A DNA stretch of 64,000 nucleotides from Lytechinus pictus (GCF_037042905.1 NC_087247.1:43809920-43873919); one strand, 5' to 3'. Shown: positions 44,901 through 54,426, counted from the first letter of the stretch. Made by a program: numbers and translations. Notes: generated by a model not told the origin, from the letters alone.

Positions 44901-47900
44901 GCAGATCTTGGACCGAGCAGAATCATCAATACCTGCAGAGGGTGAAGGAACACCCCTCGAATTAAACAATCTGGAGGCTGAGTTCGACCTCTCTCAAATT
45001 GGTTGTGACTCTGAGTACCGCTTCCTGTGCCTTGAGTTCTCGAAGGGTATGATGGCCAGTCCTGATTTCAAGTTCGAGGTACAAGGTGGTGGTGATGAAA
45101 TAGTAAGCTGCAAAGAGCAACCTTGCCGGAGACGTAAGTCCGTTGTAATGCGATATTGAAATAAAACAATTAGGCAATCAACACTATCCCGATTAAGCTA
45201 TTGAAAGTCTAATATGAATATTTAACAATATCTACGTTCTGCATCTAAAAACTGCTGTGTTTTCTACGGCAAGTAGATCAACACCATATCATCTATAATA
45301 TTGTGACATAAATTGGTACAAAGCAATTTTGTCATGAAAATTAGTATTTATGTTCAATCCAATCGAATTATATGATTTATTACGCATATATAGCTTTCAA
45401 GTAAAGGAAAAAAGTTTTTCAGAAAAGTGTGGTTACTGGTCATTAAAAAGATTTTTTACATTTAATTTGTAGATGTAATGGCCAATGAGCGTTAACAAAA
45501 ATATGATAAGGGAGCACAACACAAAGGTGCCTTAAAGAAAGTAAGCTATTATGATAACTGCGTAGGGGTTTCTTGAAAGAAAATATGATAATATGCGTAA
45601 TGACGATGACCAACTTGCAAAATAATCTTTCTACTTTACATGTATGAATATTCCAGCTGTTATTCTGACGGACGTTGATACAAATCTGCTGGGTAACGGG
45701 CGCGTAAGTGAAGGCACACCAAACAACAGAATTCTGTACGACATCACTGGTGTCGCCGATCCTTCCAGTGGGAAGGCAATTGGTGAAGATCTCTGGGATC
45801 TGACAACTTTTGGCAGTTCATATCCTGATGGTCGTGGCCCGAGGTATAACCCCCAAGAGGCCAACGTCTTTACTCCGTATCAAAAGGACAGACCAGCTTT
45901 CCCTGGTGAGGACATACGATACGGAGCTGTAGACACCAACTTCGACATGACAGGACGCACTTGTGACGAGGTCAGGTACTTCTGTTCCGAGCTTCGTAAA
46001 AATGAAGCCGCCACTCCAGATTTCGAATTCCTTGCCAAACCCAGCGAGGATGTGCTTATCGACTGTTTCGAACTTAATTGTGAAGGTAAGTACTTCACAA
46101 ATTAAGTACTTGTCAAATTTGTTTGCACAAATACTCGGTGTCAAATAGAGGGTCTATTGCGGATATGTAACTTTGGCACAACTGCTCATTATGTACTATT
46201 TGTGATAATTTCCAGGTAATATACGATTGATGAAAGAAAAAGAATCATATCACAGGGGCCGCGGAACGGTTTTCAAAGGGGGGGGGGGGCTGACCATGCT
46301 AAAAATCACAATCATATGGTCATTTTTACGTTTTTGTACACGGTTTTGGAAAAAAAATGGGGGGGGGGGGGGCTGAAGCCCCTCCGCCCCCCCGGTTCCG
46401 CGGCCCCTGTATCAAGCAACGGTTTGCCAATATCTCAAGTTAATCTATTATAACTTTGATCAGTAGGGTCACGGTCGCAGGATAGGTCTATGTTCAAAAT
46501 GAAAGTGTAGCCTGATGCACTGTGAAATTTCATTTGCATTATTTCGTTAGACTGGGATCTAGTGACCTTAGGTGAATAAAATACGGGCCTTGAAGTCTGT
46601 AGAACTAAGCATAAACAGATTAATTCATGTCGACATCCACTGCCTTCCCTACCCATCAAGTTCTCGATAGCTTCCTAGTGGAAAAAAGGACTTGGAAGAG
46701 AGATTTCAAGGATGCTTTCCTTAAAATGTAAACGATATGTGCTATAACGCAAGATGCGTTTTCTGTTGTAAGAGTTATTACCATTTGTCAGAAGTTGGAT
46801 TATTTTTGTCTGCCGTAATGAAATCATGACTTGTCAGAAGGCCTAATTACACTTCCAATTCTTAAAGTGACAAATTTAATCCACTGCTTCCCACATGGAT
46901 CACTTCAATTAGAGGAATAAAGTAAACCGAGTTAAGAACGAGACTGCTTCAAATTCTCGAGGCTGAGAATATGATTGTGTGACTTTACCCTGTTTATCAA
47001 AAAACCTCGATATCAATAAAAAAAACACCCATTAAAAAGACAATTTTTGTAAACATAATACACAGGTGTTCTCATAGACAACACTCGGCTCATGTTGAAT
47101 TCTGATGACGAGCTTGAAGATGGGCCAAACGACCTGACCTTTGACTTTAGAGTGGACTCGAACCCCTCTGGAGGGGATGCTGATGGTGACGACCTCTGGC
47201 GCCTGGAAACATTCACTGCTACTCACATGGACGGCTCAGGTCGACGTGATATCTTGGACCAGCAGACCCTCGATCCCAGAGAGGCCAGTATTGACATGAG
47301 ATCTGGAGACTCTATGGTCTTCCGGAATCTCGAGGCAAGGGTTAACTCTGAGGACGTTAACTGTGATGAAGATCAGTACCTGTGCGCCGAGATCTCCAAA
47401 CAAGCGCGCGCCCGTCCAAATTTCTCCTTGAAGGGAACGCGAGAGAATTCCATGACGAGTTGTAAAAAGATCAAGTGTGCCAAGGCTGGTAAGATTCTTA
47501 TCTTTATTTTCCGCAGGGAGGTATAAAAGAGAAGAGATCTAGAAGTCTGACTTATTTTCACCGTATTTTTCATTAATATATATCTTTAATTATTTAAACT
47601 AAGTATAGATTCAAAGGAAATCCGATGACTGATGATATTGAAAAGATAAGCTATTTTAATCATCTCAATTCCAATAACAGATTCAGACTCTTTTTGATAA
47701 ATGTCAATGTGAAATACAAATTGAAGAAAGGGAAACATAATTCATTTCCTGGTTGGATGACTTGAGAATTACTTTGTCTCAAAACCTTCTTTTAGATAGG
47801 GCCCATGAATGGTATGGCCTACAAATGCTAAACCTTCTGATTTCGATATCCTGAACAAAGAAGAAGGAAAATGCGAGAGCAATAAAAGAATATAAAAATG

Positions 47901-49544
47901 TTAAATTAATACACTATAATAATTATCTAAAAACATACACATGTACATGTAGACACTCTTATTTTCCAATTCTTCGTCGTTTACATAATATATTTTACTT
48001 CTTAAAAAAATTGTTTATAATGTTCATTAATTTTTATATTCACCCTTTTTATATTATGTTTTTTTTTACAGTTTGTCAATTTTGTCTACTGTATTTTTTT
48101 CAATGTGGTTTGTGTTTCAATGAATATTTCATATTGGAGATTTGCCTTTCTTTCTATCCTCTTTCACTAATTAAACATGTCACATTGCATGATCAAAATA
48201 TGCATGTTCCCCTCCTTGCCCTTATTATCATCACCAATGTTATCATACTTATTGCCAGTATCCTTTGTTTTAATCCAAAAGATCCCTAACATCTTAGGGA
48301 AAATATTAATCTAACCAGTTTTCAAAAGCTGGTTAGAAAGAAGTGCCGTATTACAGTCATGACACGTGGTATGACGAGATTTTACGATTATCAATCACGA
48401 TTTGTGAGAAGCGATTTACAGTGACGCACTCAGCATGCTGTAGAAAAATGAGTAAGTATGGTCATACAGGTAGGTATTCTTACTATAATTATAATTCCAT
48501 ACCAATTCAATGTACATGTCATCCTATAAACACAGCAATTTCTCCTGACTTGGTTATTTAATGATAAAACACACCTGGACATAGCTGTAAGCTATCAGCA
48601 ATGTAACACAACGGAAAATTAGCCCGTATAATATAATTGTTTACCTTGTTGGTGTAAATTAACACTGACATGTAGTGAATTAAAGTTATGATTTGAATCA
48701 GCACAAGCGCTCTTCATGTTGCAGAATGGAATACCCCGATTATTTAGATACACAACTTGTATTGATCGTTTTTTTCTGATAAATATCGCTATATGATATA
48801 CACAATGAACATGAATGTAAGAATCATAGTTAGACGTGACTAAAAGATTTTCGACAGTATGTTTTGATTGAATATTTGATGTAATAGTAATAATTTGATT
48901 GGATAGCAATTCCGTCTTATTCAGGTATCTACATATTAATTTTGATTGATTAATTCATTCATTCAATCATGTTTAAACTTATTTAATTAATTCATTTAGT
49001 AATTCCTCTTCTCTCTATCTTTATTTCTTTATTTATAATGATTTTTCTTTTTTCCCTTTCAGGATCACGACTGAAGGATTCATGGTATCAAAATAATGCG
49101 TACTATTATTTACCAGTCATTTCCATACAGATTCAAAGAAGAATTCATTATATTCTGTCTCAGGAAGGTGACACGATGTGACGTTAGAAACGTGAATCTT
49201 GGCATGGTATTTCCGTTGAATTTCAGTGTATTCATCCAGCAACACAGTTTGGGCTTTCTGAAAACTGTATCATGTCTTGTTCCAATGAAAAGATATCACT
49301 ATTTAAAAAATATATATTTTGTTATAGGTCAAGTAAAGTGTTTGCCTTTAATCTATTCGTCACAAAAGGCATATGATACTTAGAGTAGAATTTCATAAAT
49401 TTCTATCATTATTCAATATTTCGTACATAATTATGTTAATCCCTTTTAATATTCATTCATATTTTTCTTTCTATCAAGGATATGATTGAAAGCACAAATG
49501 GGTTGCTGACATTTCTTTTTCCTTCCGTTCAAATGTTAAACAAA

Positions 49545-49598
<54 letters not shown>

Positions 49599-50194
49599 TG
49601 AATTTGAGCATTAAATAGACAAATAAGCCTCATGCAAAAATCCATACGATTTTGAACATTCAAAGCAAAATTCTTTCTGATTCTAGCATTAAACAAGTTA
49701 AAAAAAACAATAGAAAATAATTTTTAACAATGCGTGAATTAGTGCATGAGTTTAATACTCGAAGTCTTGATATCACAATGAATTTCGGAATAAGTTCAAT
49801 GTTTGAATCAGAATGAATTTATATATCATTTTAATGCTGGAAAAAAATAGCAATGCGTATGTGCTTGAAAATGAATTGAATTAAATTTAATTCTTGATAC
49901 TTTTCGATATCAGCATTAGTATTCCTTCATATCAAGGAGTATGAATAAATATTAAAAGGGGTACTTGCAATACGTGCATAAATTCTGTCTTAATCTGTGT
50001 ATTTTTGTATTTTCATTTACTATTTAGATGACACATATCTTTGTTACTGTACTGGGAACATTGGACATCTGCGAAGAAAACAGGGCACGAAGAGACAGAA
50101 AGATGGAAGAAAGAAAATACGATTGAAGAGAATAAGGAGATCAAACCCTTTTGATTTCAATAAATTTGGAAAGCTTTCCCAGTACAAACGATAG
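32855..50194 (+). CDS. Gene B: secreted VWC plus nine SURF modules with basic tail, collagen-free (gene-level model)
   Basis: Thirteen exons (32855-32945, 35168-35392, 35862-36051, 37360-37613, 38584-39027, 40353-40799, 41185-41610, 42004-42423, 43475-43921, 44702-45133, 45657-46085, 47066-47488, 50028-50194) join in frame to 1464 residues. They encode a signal peptide, a VWC domain (Cys49-Cys103) and nine four-cysteine modules at 106-253, 254-401, 402-550, 551-692, 693-832, 833-981, 982-1125, 1126-1268 and 1269-1409, then a basic 55-residue tail. The architecture equals the N-propeptide of sea urchin 2-alpha collagen (12 SURF repeats there, from memory) without its triple helix; I see no Gly-X-Y exons before gene C. 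It is expected in the extracellular matrix. All introns are phase 1 except the one inside module 1. Alternative in-phase tail exons lie at 48422 and 49063. Confidence 0.85.
35168..35392 (+). CDS. Gene B exon 2: VWC domain
   Basis: 225 nt, phase 1-1. Cysteine pattern LPC, CTTCAC, TC, ESC, FC and CCYLC. The NAT sequon is conserved (NNATVTC). Confidence 0.93.
35862..36051 (+). CDS. Gene B exon 3: SURF module 1, first part
   Basis: 190 nt, phase 1-2. It contains KVLPEITSTDTIAEGGDN and GVSGEDIWKLSAWAS, nearly the same as gene C exon 3. Confidence 0.88.
36757..37338. repeat. Fold-back repeat of the AAGTCCACCC family in gene B intron 3
   Basis: Left TTAAAAGGATAAGTCC and TTTCATTAATATTGGATG are answered on the right by CATCCGATTTTGATGAAAT. 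Both arms carry a GTTATGACATTTTAAA block or its complement. The right terminus is decayed. A further related left-end fragment lies at 36560-36700. Confidence 0.65.
37360..37613 (+). CDS. Gene B exon 4: SURF module 1, second part
   Basis: 254 nt, phase 2-1. It carries the four cysteines in AECDDMKYIC and TGCTGAPEC. A fold-back repeat ends about 20 bp before the acceptor. Confidence 0.88.
37854..38457. repeat. Fold-back repeat, about 600 bp, in gene B intron 4
   Basis: Termini GTTAAAGGGAATCCA and the inverted TGGATTCCCCTTTAAC. Inner arms share AAGAAAGTTAT and ACAAACT..GAAAG in inverted form. It is related in layout to the AAGTCC family but has different ends. Confidence 0.7.
38584..39027 (+). 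CDS. Gene B exon 5: SURF module 2 (beta type)
   Basis: 444 nt, phase 1-1. GDGLWRMGLYGSRTADGSG, VGCNDFGYVCVEFTGG, CKEQECLSS. Confidence 0.9.
40353..40799 (+). CDS. Gene B exon 6: SURF module 3 (beta type)
   Basis: 447 nt, phase 1-1. GNGLWRMGLYGSRNPDGTG, VGCNDFGYVCVEFTGG, CKEQECLSS. It is very close to module 2 and absent from gene A, so it is likely a single-module duplication. Confidence 0.9.
41185..41610 (+). CDS. Gene B exon 7: SURF module 4 (alpha type)
   Basis: 426 nt, phase 1-1. FTDLEVDLGDQ, QLWTVGAYASQNPNGEG, FDMTGMRC, YLCFDLDKNP, CVDMRDRC. Equivalent of gene A module 3. Confidence 0.9.
42004..42423 (+). CDS. Gene B exon 8: SURF module 5 (beta type)
   Basis: 420 nt, phase 1-1. GDGLWELGVFAANSPDGIG, VGCDEFRWLCVEFKKG, SCKEQRC. 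Equivalent of gene A module 4. The donor GTGTGT is weaker than the others. Confidence 0.9.
42667..42756. repeat. Short fold-back in gene B intron 8
   Basis: CAGGGGGTGCTATGTATG and CCATAGGTAGCACCCCCTG are inverted, with GGAGAG / CTCTCC further out. Confidence 0.6.
42917..43206. mobile_element. 290-bp hAT-like MITE with perfect 8-bp TSD
   Basis: Termini CATAGGCGGCGAAAGC and the inverted GCTTCCGCCGCCAATG. The flanks are perfect CTCACACT copies (42909-42916, 43207-43214). The interior repeats CCCCTAAATTT..GTGGA units. It lies in gene B intron 8. Confidence 0.85.
43475..43921 (+). CDS. Gene B exon 9: SURF module 6 (alpha type)
   Basis: 447 nt, phase 1-1. GVDLWTLSQWGSERANGNG, FDMTGLKC, YICNEVNKDP, and a longer last cysteine spacing, SCFEVPDDAC. 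Confidence 0.9.
44702..45133 (+). CDS. Gene B exon 10: SURF module 7 (beta type)
   Basis: 432 nt, phase 1-1. GDGLWRIGVFGSPSPDGAG, IGCDSEYRFLCLEF, SCKEQPC. The first cysteine pair has one extra residue compared with module 5. Confidence 0.9.
45657..46085 (+). CDS. Gene B exon 11: SURF module 8 (alpha type)
   Basis: 429 nt, phase 1-1. GEDLWDLTTFGSSYPDGRG, FDMTGRTC, YFCSELRKNE, DCFELNC. Confidence 0.9.
46253..46409 (+). mobile_element. 157-bp GC-ended MITE with 5-bp TSD (copy 1)
   Basis: Inverted termini CAGGGGCCGCGGAACGG / CCGGTTCCGCGGCCCCTG flanked by TATCA on both sides (46248-46252, 46410-46414). The interior ACGTTTTTGTACACGGTTTT is shared with the copy at 52083. It lies in gene B intron 11. 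Confidence 0.85.
47066..47488 (+). CDS. Gene B exon 12: SURF module 9 (beta type)
   Basis: 423 nt, phase 1-1. GDDLWRLETFTATHMDGSG, QQTLDPREAS, VNCDEDQYLCAEI, SCKKIKC. It is the most diverged of the beta modules. Confidence 0.9.
48422..48451 (+). CDS. Gene B possible alternative micro-exon
   Basis: 30 nt between acceptor gcgatttacag and a perfect donor GTAAGTAT, phase 1-1. It encodes VTHSACCRKM. It can be skipped or included without changing frame. Confidence 0.35.
49063..49181 (+). CDS. Gene B possible alternative tail exon
   Basis: Acceptor with a strong pyrimidine tract (tttttccctttcag). The phase-1 reading gives RSRLKDSWYQNNAYYY... and stops at TGA 49179-49181. A donor-like GGTGACA at 49167 would also splice in phase to 50028. 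The SRL..WY resembles SRLAKQFYKERW in the alternative frame of the gene A tail exon, which hints at homology. Confidence 0.4.
49550..49596. repeat. (AT)n microsatellite
   Basis: Pure AT run of about 46 bp between candidate tail exons of gene B. Confidence 0.95.
50028..50194 (+). CDS. Gene B terminal exon: basic tail
   Basis: Acceptor ttactatttag, phase 1, TAG at 50192-50194. It encodes DDTYLCYCTGN and then a very basic run, KRQKDGRKKIRLKRIRR, ending KFGKLSQYKR. RIRR-S fits a furin-type site, and the run could bind heparin-like glycans. Two cysteines precede it. An AATAAA lies 29 bases after the stop. Confidence 0.6.
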
Positions 50195-50222
50195 AAGATA
50201 TGGGAGAAGAAATGAATTGTGT

Positions 50223-50228
50223 AATAAA
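50223..50228 (+). terminator. Candidate poly(A) signal of gene B
   Basis: AATAAA in tgtgtaataaaagatgg, shortly after the stop at 50194. A 3' UTR this short is unusual, so a later signal may be used. Confidence 0.35.
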
Positions 50229-50655
50229 AGATGGTAAAATGAATTAAAGTGCAATATATTTAAAAAGGCGGAATATAATTGTATTTATTACCGGTTGTCG
50301 AAGTAATGATGACAAGTATAATTGTATGGCTTCCTTTTTCAGATGTTATGTTATGTGGTGATGTAGATTGATGAGGATAAATAGAATGATGATGATAATG
50401 TCAGGCCTTATTGATTAAGGTATCGGTGATCATAGTGAAAATGATTAAGAAGGATTGGTTCACGATGTCGATATAATTGGCTGATGATTGTGACTTGTTG
50501 ATTGGAATAATGGATTGGTATTGATATTATTGAAAAGTGTGAGTACCAAGTGCACTTCAAGAAAATGACCACATTTTTACAGTAAAACCAGTTTAGTTTT
50601 GACGGTAGGCCTATATTTTGTCAAATTCTACGGTGGAAATACGGTTAGAAGGATA

Positions 50656-50949
50656 CATCACATCGGGCTGTCATGTCGGGTCTGGCAATCGCGTAACCCG
50701 ACCATTCGAGAAAAGGGCCCCCTTAACTCCCGAAACGTCGGGTTCAGCCTACCCGATCATTCGATAATTTTGCTATGATTTTCATAAAACATGGGATAAA
50801 CTAGACCCGAACTTTGCGGGATTTTGGGTGCCCTTTTCTCGAAAGCTCGGGTAAACTGGACCCGACCTTTCGAAAAATTGAAGGTGCCCTTTTTTCGAAT
50901 TGTCGGGTTTCGCGATTGCCAGACCCCGACGCAACAACCCGATGTGATG
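50656..50949. mobile_element. 294-bp fold-back MITE with CGGGT motifs
   Basis: Termini CATCACATCGGG inverted at both ends; ATA flanks each side (50653-50655, 50950-50952). Arms share TCTGGCAATCGCG / CGCGATTGCCAGA and repeated CCCGACC..TTCGA..AAAGGGC units. Confidence 0.75.
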
Positions 50950-50956
50950 ATACAAG

Positions 50957-51364
50957 CCGTTTAAGAGGAATACAATAAACCATAAATAATAACATGTTGC
51001 CAACAATTTTAAAGGCGAGCTACACTTAATTTATTTCAAGATTTTTACAATTTTTTACCGTAGAATTGGGTCTACATTTGGCCTACGGTATTTCCACTGT
51101 ATTTCACTGTAATATTGGACCTATCGTGAAAATACATGTTTTGTAATAATCGTGACCATCTAGAAGGTTTCTCCAGAAAATCTCCATAAAAGGATACGGT
51201 ATTCCTGCAAAAAATACGGAAAATGTGTGGTTAATGATAGACCAGTTATAATGATTGCAACTAGTTGATTGGGGAATGGCGTAATAAGGATATTTCCCGT
51301 GTCTGGTTGATTGCTTGGTAGGAATGATCTATTGATGATATTTGGGATTGGTTGGTTGTGTAAA
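50957..51364. other. Spacer, nothing recognised
   Basis: AT-rich; no coding signal. Confidence 0.35.
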
Positions 51365-51771
51365 AATAATGTAATAATAATAATAATAATTGGATTTATA
51401 TAACGCTTCTTCCAGAGGATACAAAGCGCTGTTGATGGCATAAGACAAGTTAAGGTTTATGGTTATATAAGTGTGTTTTGAGATGTTTTTTTGAAGAGGT
51501 CAAGAAAAGAGAGGTTTCGTAGAGATGGAGGGAGTTTGTTCCAAAGACGGGGGCAAGAGATTGAAAGGAGTTGAAACCGGCCTGTTTTCTGGATTTTGAC
51601 ATAGGAAGGAGCAGCTGCAGAACGAAGAGAGTATGTAGATCTTTGTTGCTGAAATAATGAAGAAATGTAAGAAGGAAGTGTGGGACGTATTGCTTTTGAC
51701 TGATTGGTTATAATGATGTGATGGTAATGGTTGTGAACTCCCTGGTGTGACGTATTAGTTATAGTGTTCAT
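51365..51771 (-). pseudogene. LINE ORF2 C-terminal fragment with (TAA)n tail
   Basis: The minus-strand frame 51771-51463 has the conserved ending of CR1/L2-type ORF2 proteins: YSLRSAAAPSY, then CPRLWNKLPPSLRNLSFLDLFKK. Beyond its stop a short 3' sequence ends in the (ATT)n/(TAA)n run at 51367-51389. It is 5'-truncated. Confidence 0.8.
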
Positions 51772-51870
51772 AATGTTTGTGGTTGGTTAGTGGGAGAATA
51801 ACATATCCAGTGAAGCGATTGTTCAGTGGGAGATGAACTATTGTTTCACTGGTTAATTTTCGATTGGCCT

Positions 51871-52420
51871 AATGCCAATTCGTCCAAGTGCCAACTCGTC
51901 TACTATCATTTGGTCTATCATCAGTTCGTCCACTACCCACATGGTCTAATTGCCATTTCGTCCACCCACCATTTCCACTATTGAGTAATAACCAGTTGGT
52001 GCAGTAGCCATTTACTTTATATAACATGTGGTTTTAATAATTGGAATCGGTGGTAATTGGGCTCAATGAATGAAAAGAAAGTCAGGGGCCGCGGAAGCAG
52101 GGGGCTGGAGGGGCTTCAGCCCTCACTTTTTTTTTCAAAACCGTGTACAAAAACGTAAAATTGATTGTGATTTTTTGCATGGTCAGCCCCCCACTTTTGG
52201 CTCAGCCCCCACCCACTTTGAAAACCGTTCCGCGGCCCCTGAAAGTGGGTATTAGACCAAATGGTTATGAGACGGAATGGTCATAGACGAAATGGTGATT
52301 AGACGAAGTGATTATTGGACCAAATGATTCTCGGACCAAATGGTTGTTTAACGAAACGTTGATGGACGGAATGGTATTATACTAAATGAAGGTAGACCAT
52401 GTGATGAGTAGACAAGTTCA
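51871..52420. mobile_element. Second ATTTCGTC fold-back element, interrupted by a MITE
   Basis: The left arm has CCAATTCGTCCA, CAACTCGTCTACT and CATTTGGTCTATCA units. The right arm has TAGACGAAATGG, GGACCAAATGATT and ATGGACGGAATGG units. It is the same family as 14684-15086. The right end is incomplete, and a GC-ended MITE sits inside at 52083-52241. Confidence 0.8.
52083..52241 (-). mobile_element. 159-bp GC-ended MITE with 5-bp TSD (copy 2, nested)
   Basis: Opposite orientation to the copy at 46253. Termini CAGGGGCCGCGGAAG / TTCCGCGGCCCCTG, flanked by AAAGT (52078-52082, 52242-52246). It inserted into the ATTTCGTC fold-back element. Confidence 0.88.
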
Positions 52421-52436
52421 CTGTAAAAAAATAATA

Positions 52437-52593
52437 CCTCGGTCACATTTGTTTTACGGCGGCCGTACGGCGAGTCGAAAACAGTCGTTTTAAAAGTTTT
52501 GTACCAGCTAAATATAGGTGGTTTGAATAAAAATGAATAAAACGGCTGTTTTCGACTCGCCGTACGGCCGCCGTAGAGCAAATGTGACCAAGG
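52437..52593. mobile_element. 157-bp palindromic MITE with TA target duplication
   Basis: Termini CCTCGGTCACATTTG and the inverted CAAATGTGACCAAGG, flanked by TA. Arms of about 60 bp include GGCGGCCGTACGGCGAGTCG and its complement. The layout fits a Tc1/mariner-type MITE. Confidence 0.8.
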
Positions 52594-52599
52594 TACATT

Positions 52600-54163
52600 T
52601 GAAACCGAATTTGCCCACATTATTCACTTTATTACCGCTCAAAATGAGTCTGTGACATTGAAAATGCCCCTTTTCCCACTTTGATGCATGCTCACCCATC
52701 CATAAATAAACATATCGATTTCATTTTTGCACAGAATTCTGCCCGTAGGTTGATAAACTGCCAAATGACATTGCTAAAGACAGCCTTGGGGGTTTGGTTC
52801 ATGGGCGGTTTTGTTACTTCTGCTAACAATTTTTTCATGAAACTTCGCACATGGCTTCAGATTAATACTATCCAAAAGGCGCGCACACCAAAATAATCAT
52901 TCGATACGGCAAAGAGTGGGGCCAAGGTCTTAAACTTTCTTATCATTTGCATAATTTTCGAATATTGTGTGCTCACTGAAGCATTAGACATCGGGATTTT
53001 TACAAAAATCAAATCAAATGAACTATGCAAGGAGGTTTGTGACAGATATCCATAGTTAGCAGTTGCATTTTTCCAATAACGTAAAAAAGAGCTAATCACA
53101 TTCCACATGTTCATTCAAGCGTGAATGTTTAATTAAACGCATTTGAATCATTGAAGCATGTTAATTGGTCATGAACATAACGAAAAAAGTTGAGAAAAGA
53201 TCATTTCAGTTACCAAAATGAAACAATACTTGCTTATGATATTTGAAATTCGCATTTTTTGCTTTCATTAAATGTTCATTGATCCGTGAAACGATGAATA
53301 TTGTTGAAGATACTCTTCCCAAAAATAAATGTCATCATATTCGATCATTTTATCGATAGAAATGTGAGAAAAAAATCAAATTATAGCAAAAAAACCGTGA
53401 AATTTTGCCAAAAAACTTGTATCGTCTGTTAGAAAGTACCTTTTACAAGCCTTCTGACTATTTTTCATTGTGAGAATGTGGAATTCGTTCCAAAATATTG
53501 GAATCAAAATCATGATATTTGGCTTGTGACTTTTGAAAAGTGACAATTTTGCCTTCTGGCGGTGCTCACTGAAGCATGACATAAAATATGTCCATAACAT
53601 TTACTCAGAGGGTAGTTTATAAAATTACCTACACGCTCATGTAAAAATATTTAAAAACTCGCTTTGGTTCGGAATTATGGATGTTTGTTTAAGGGGGGAC
53701 TTACTTTTTTGTTGTGTATATATTATTCAATGATAAAAAACCGGACATGTGGTTAAAAGTACAATACCATTAAGGTGGCCATTTCGAAAGTAAAAATGGA
53801 CAGCGAAGTAGTGGTTGAAAAAAGTACCAAAAATTATTGGATCAGTACCCCGAATCAACAAGTTTGTTAAGAAATAGGAACTGTTTAAAAAAAATTTTGC
53901 AATAGATTATATCTAACGGCACATTGTTAACAGTCTCTTCTAACTAAAAATATCTTGTAGAAGAGAAGACCATAGCTGTACCAGAAATCTGATTATGATC
54001 TAAAATATCCAGTCAAATCGTGTTAACACTCACACTTATAATCAAGCAATCTAGCCATTTTTTATTACTTATAATGTGGATACTTCATCCCGGATGCAAT
54101 TGAGATCATTGCTATGTTGCCTCTCTGGTTGCCTTGTCCCCAATCGCATTCATTCTTCCACTT
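52600..54163. other. Spacer, nothing firmly recognised
   Basis: GTGCTCACTGAAGCAT occurs twice, near 52969 and 53562, so part may be a dispersed repeat. No gene seen. Confidence 0.35.
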
Positions 54164-54171
54164 TGGCCAGT

Positions 54172-54418
54172 CAGTGGCGTAATGAGCCAAACAAATTTAT
54201 GAAAAGTTGCGAGGGAGCGAAGTGAGCGAGAAAACAATTTAGACATCTTTATTCCAAAATCAAATCTTTGATAGTATTTTACATAATATCCTGAAAATAA
54301 TATTATATTTCACCCTTCTTCCATTCATTTTCTTTCATTTCATCTTTTTTTTTCTTTGACCAGTTGTTTTTTTTTTTTTTTTTTGGGGGGGGCCTATGCC
54401 CCCAATTTTCCGCCACTG
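54172..54418. mobile_element. 247-bp hAT-like MITE
   Basis: Left end CAGTGGCGTAATGAGCC, right end inverted CCGCCACTG. Flanks TGGCCAGT / GAGCCAGT (6 of 8 identical). The interior has GAGGGAGCGAAGTGAGCGAG and a T-run/G-run. Confidence 0.7.
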
Positions 54419-54426
54419 GAGCCAGT

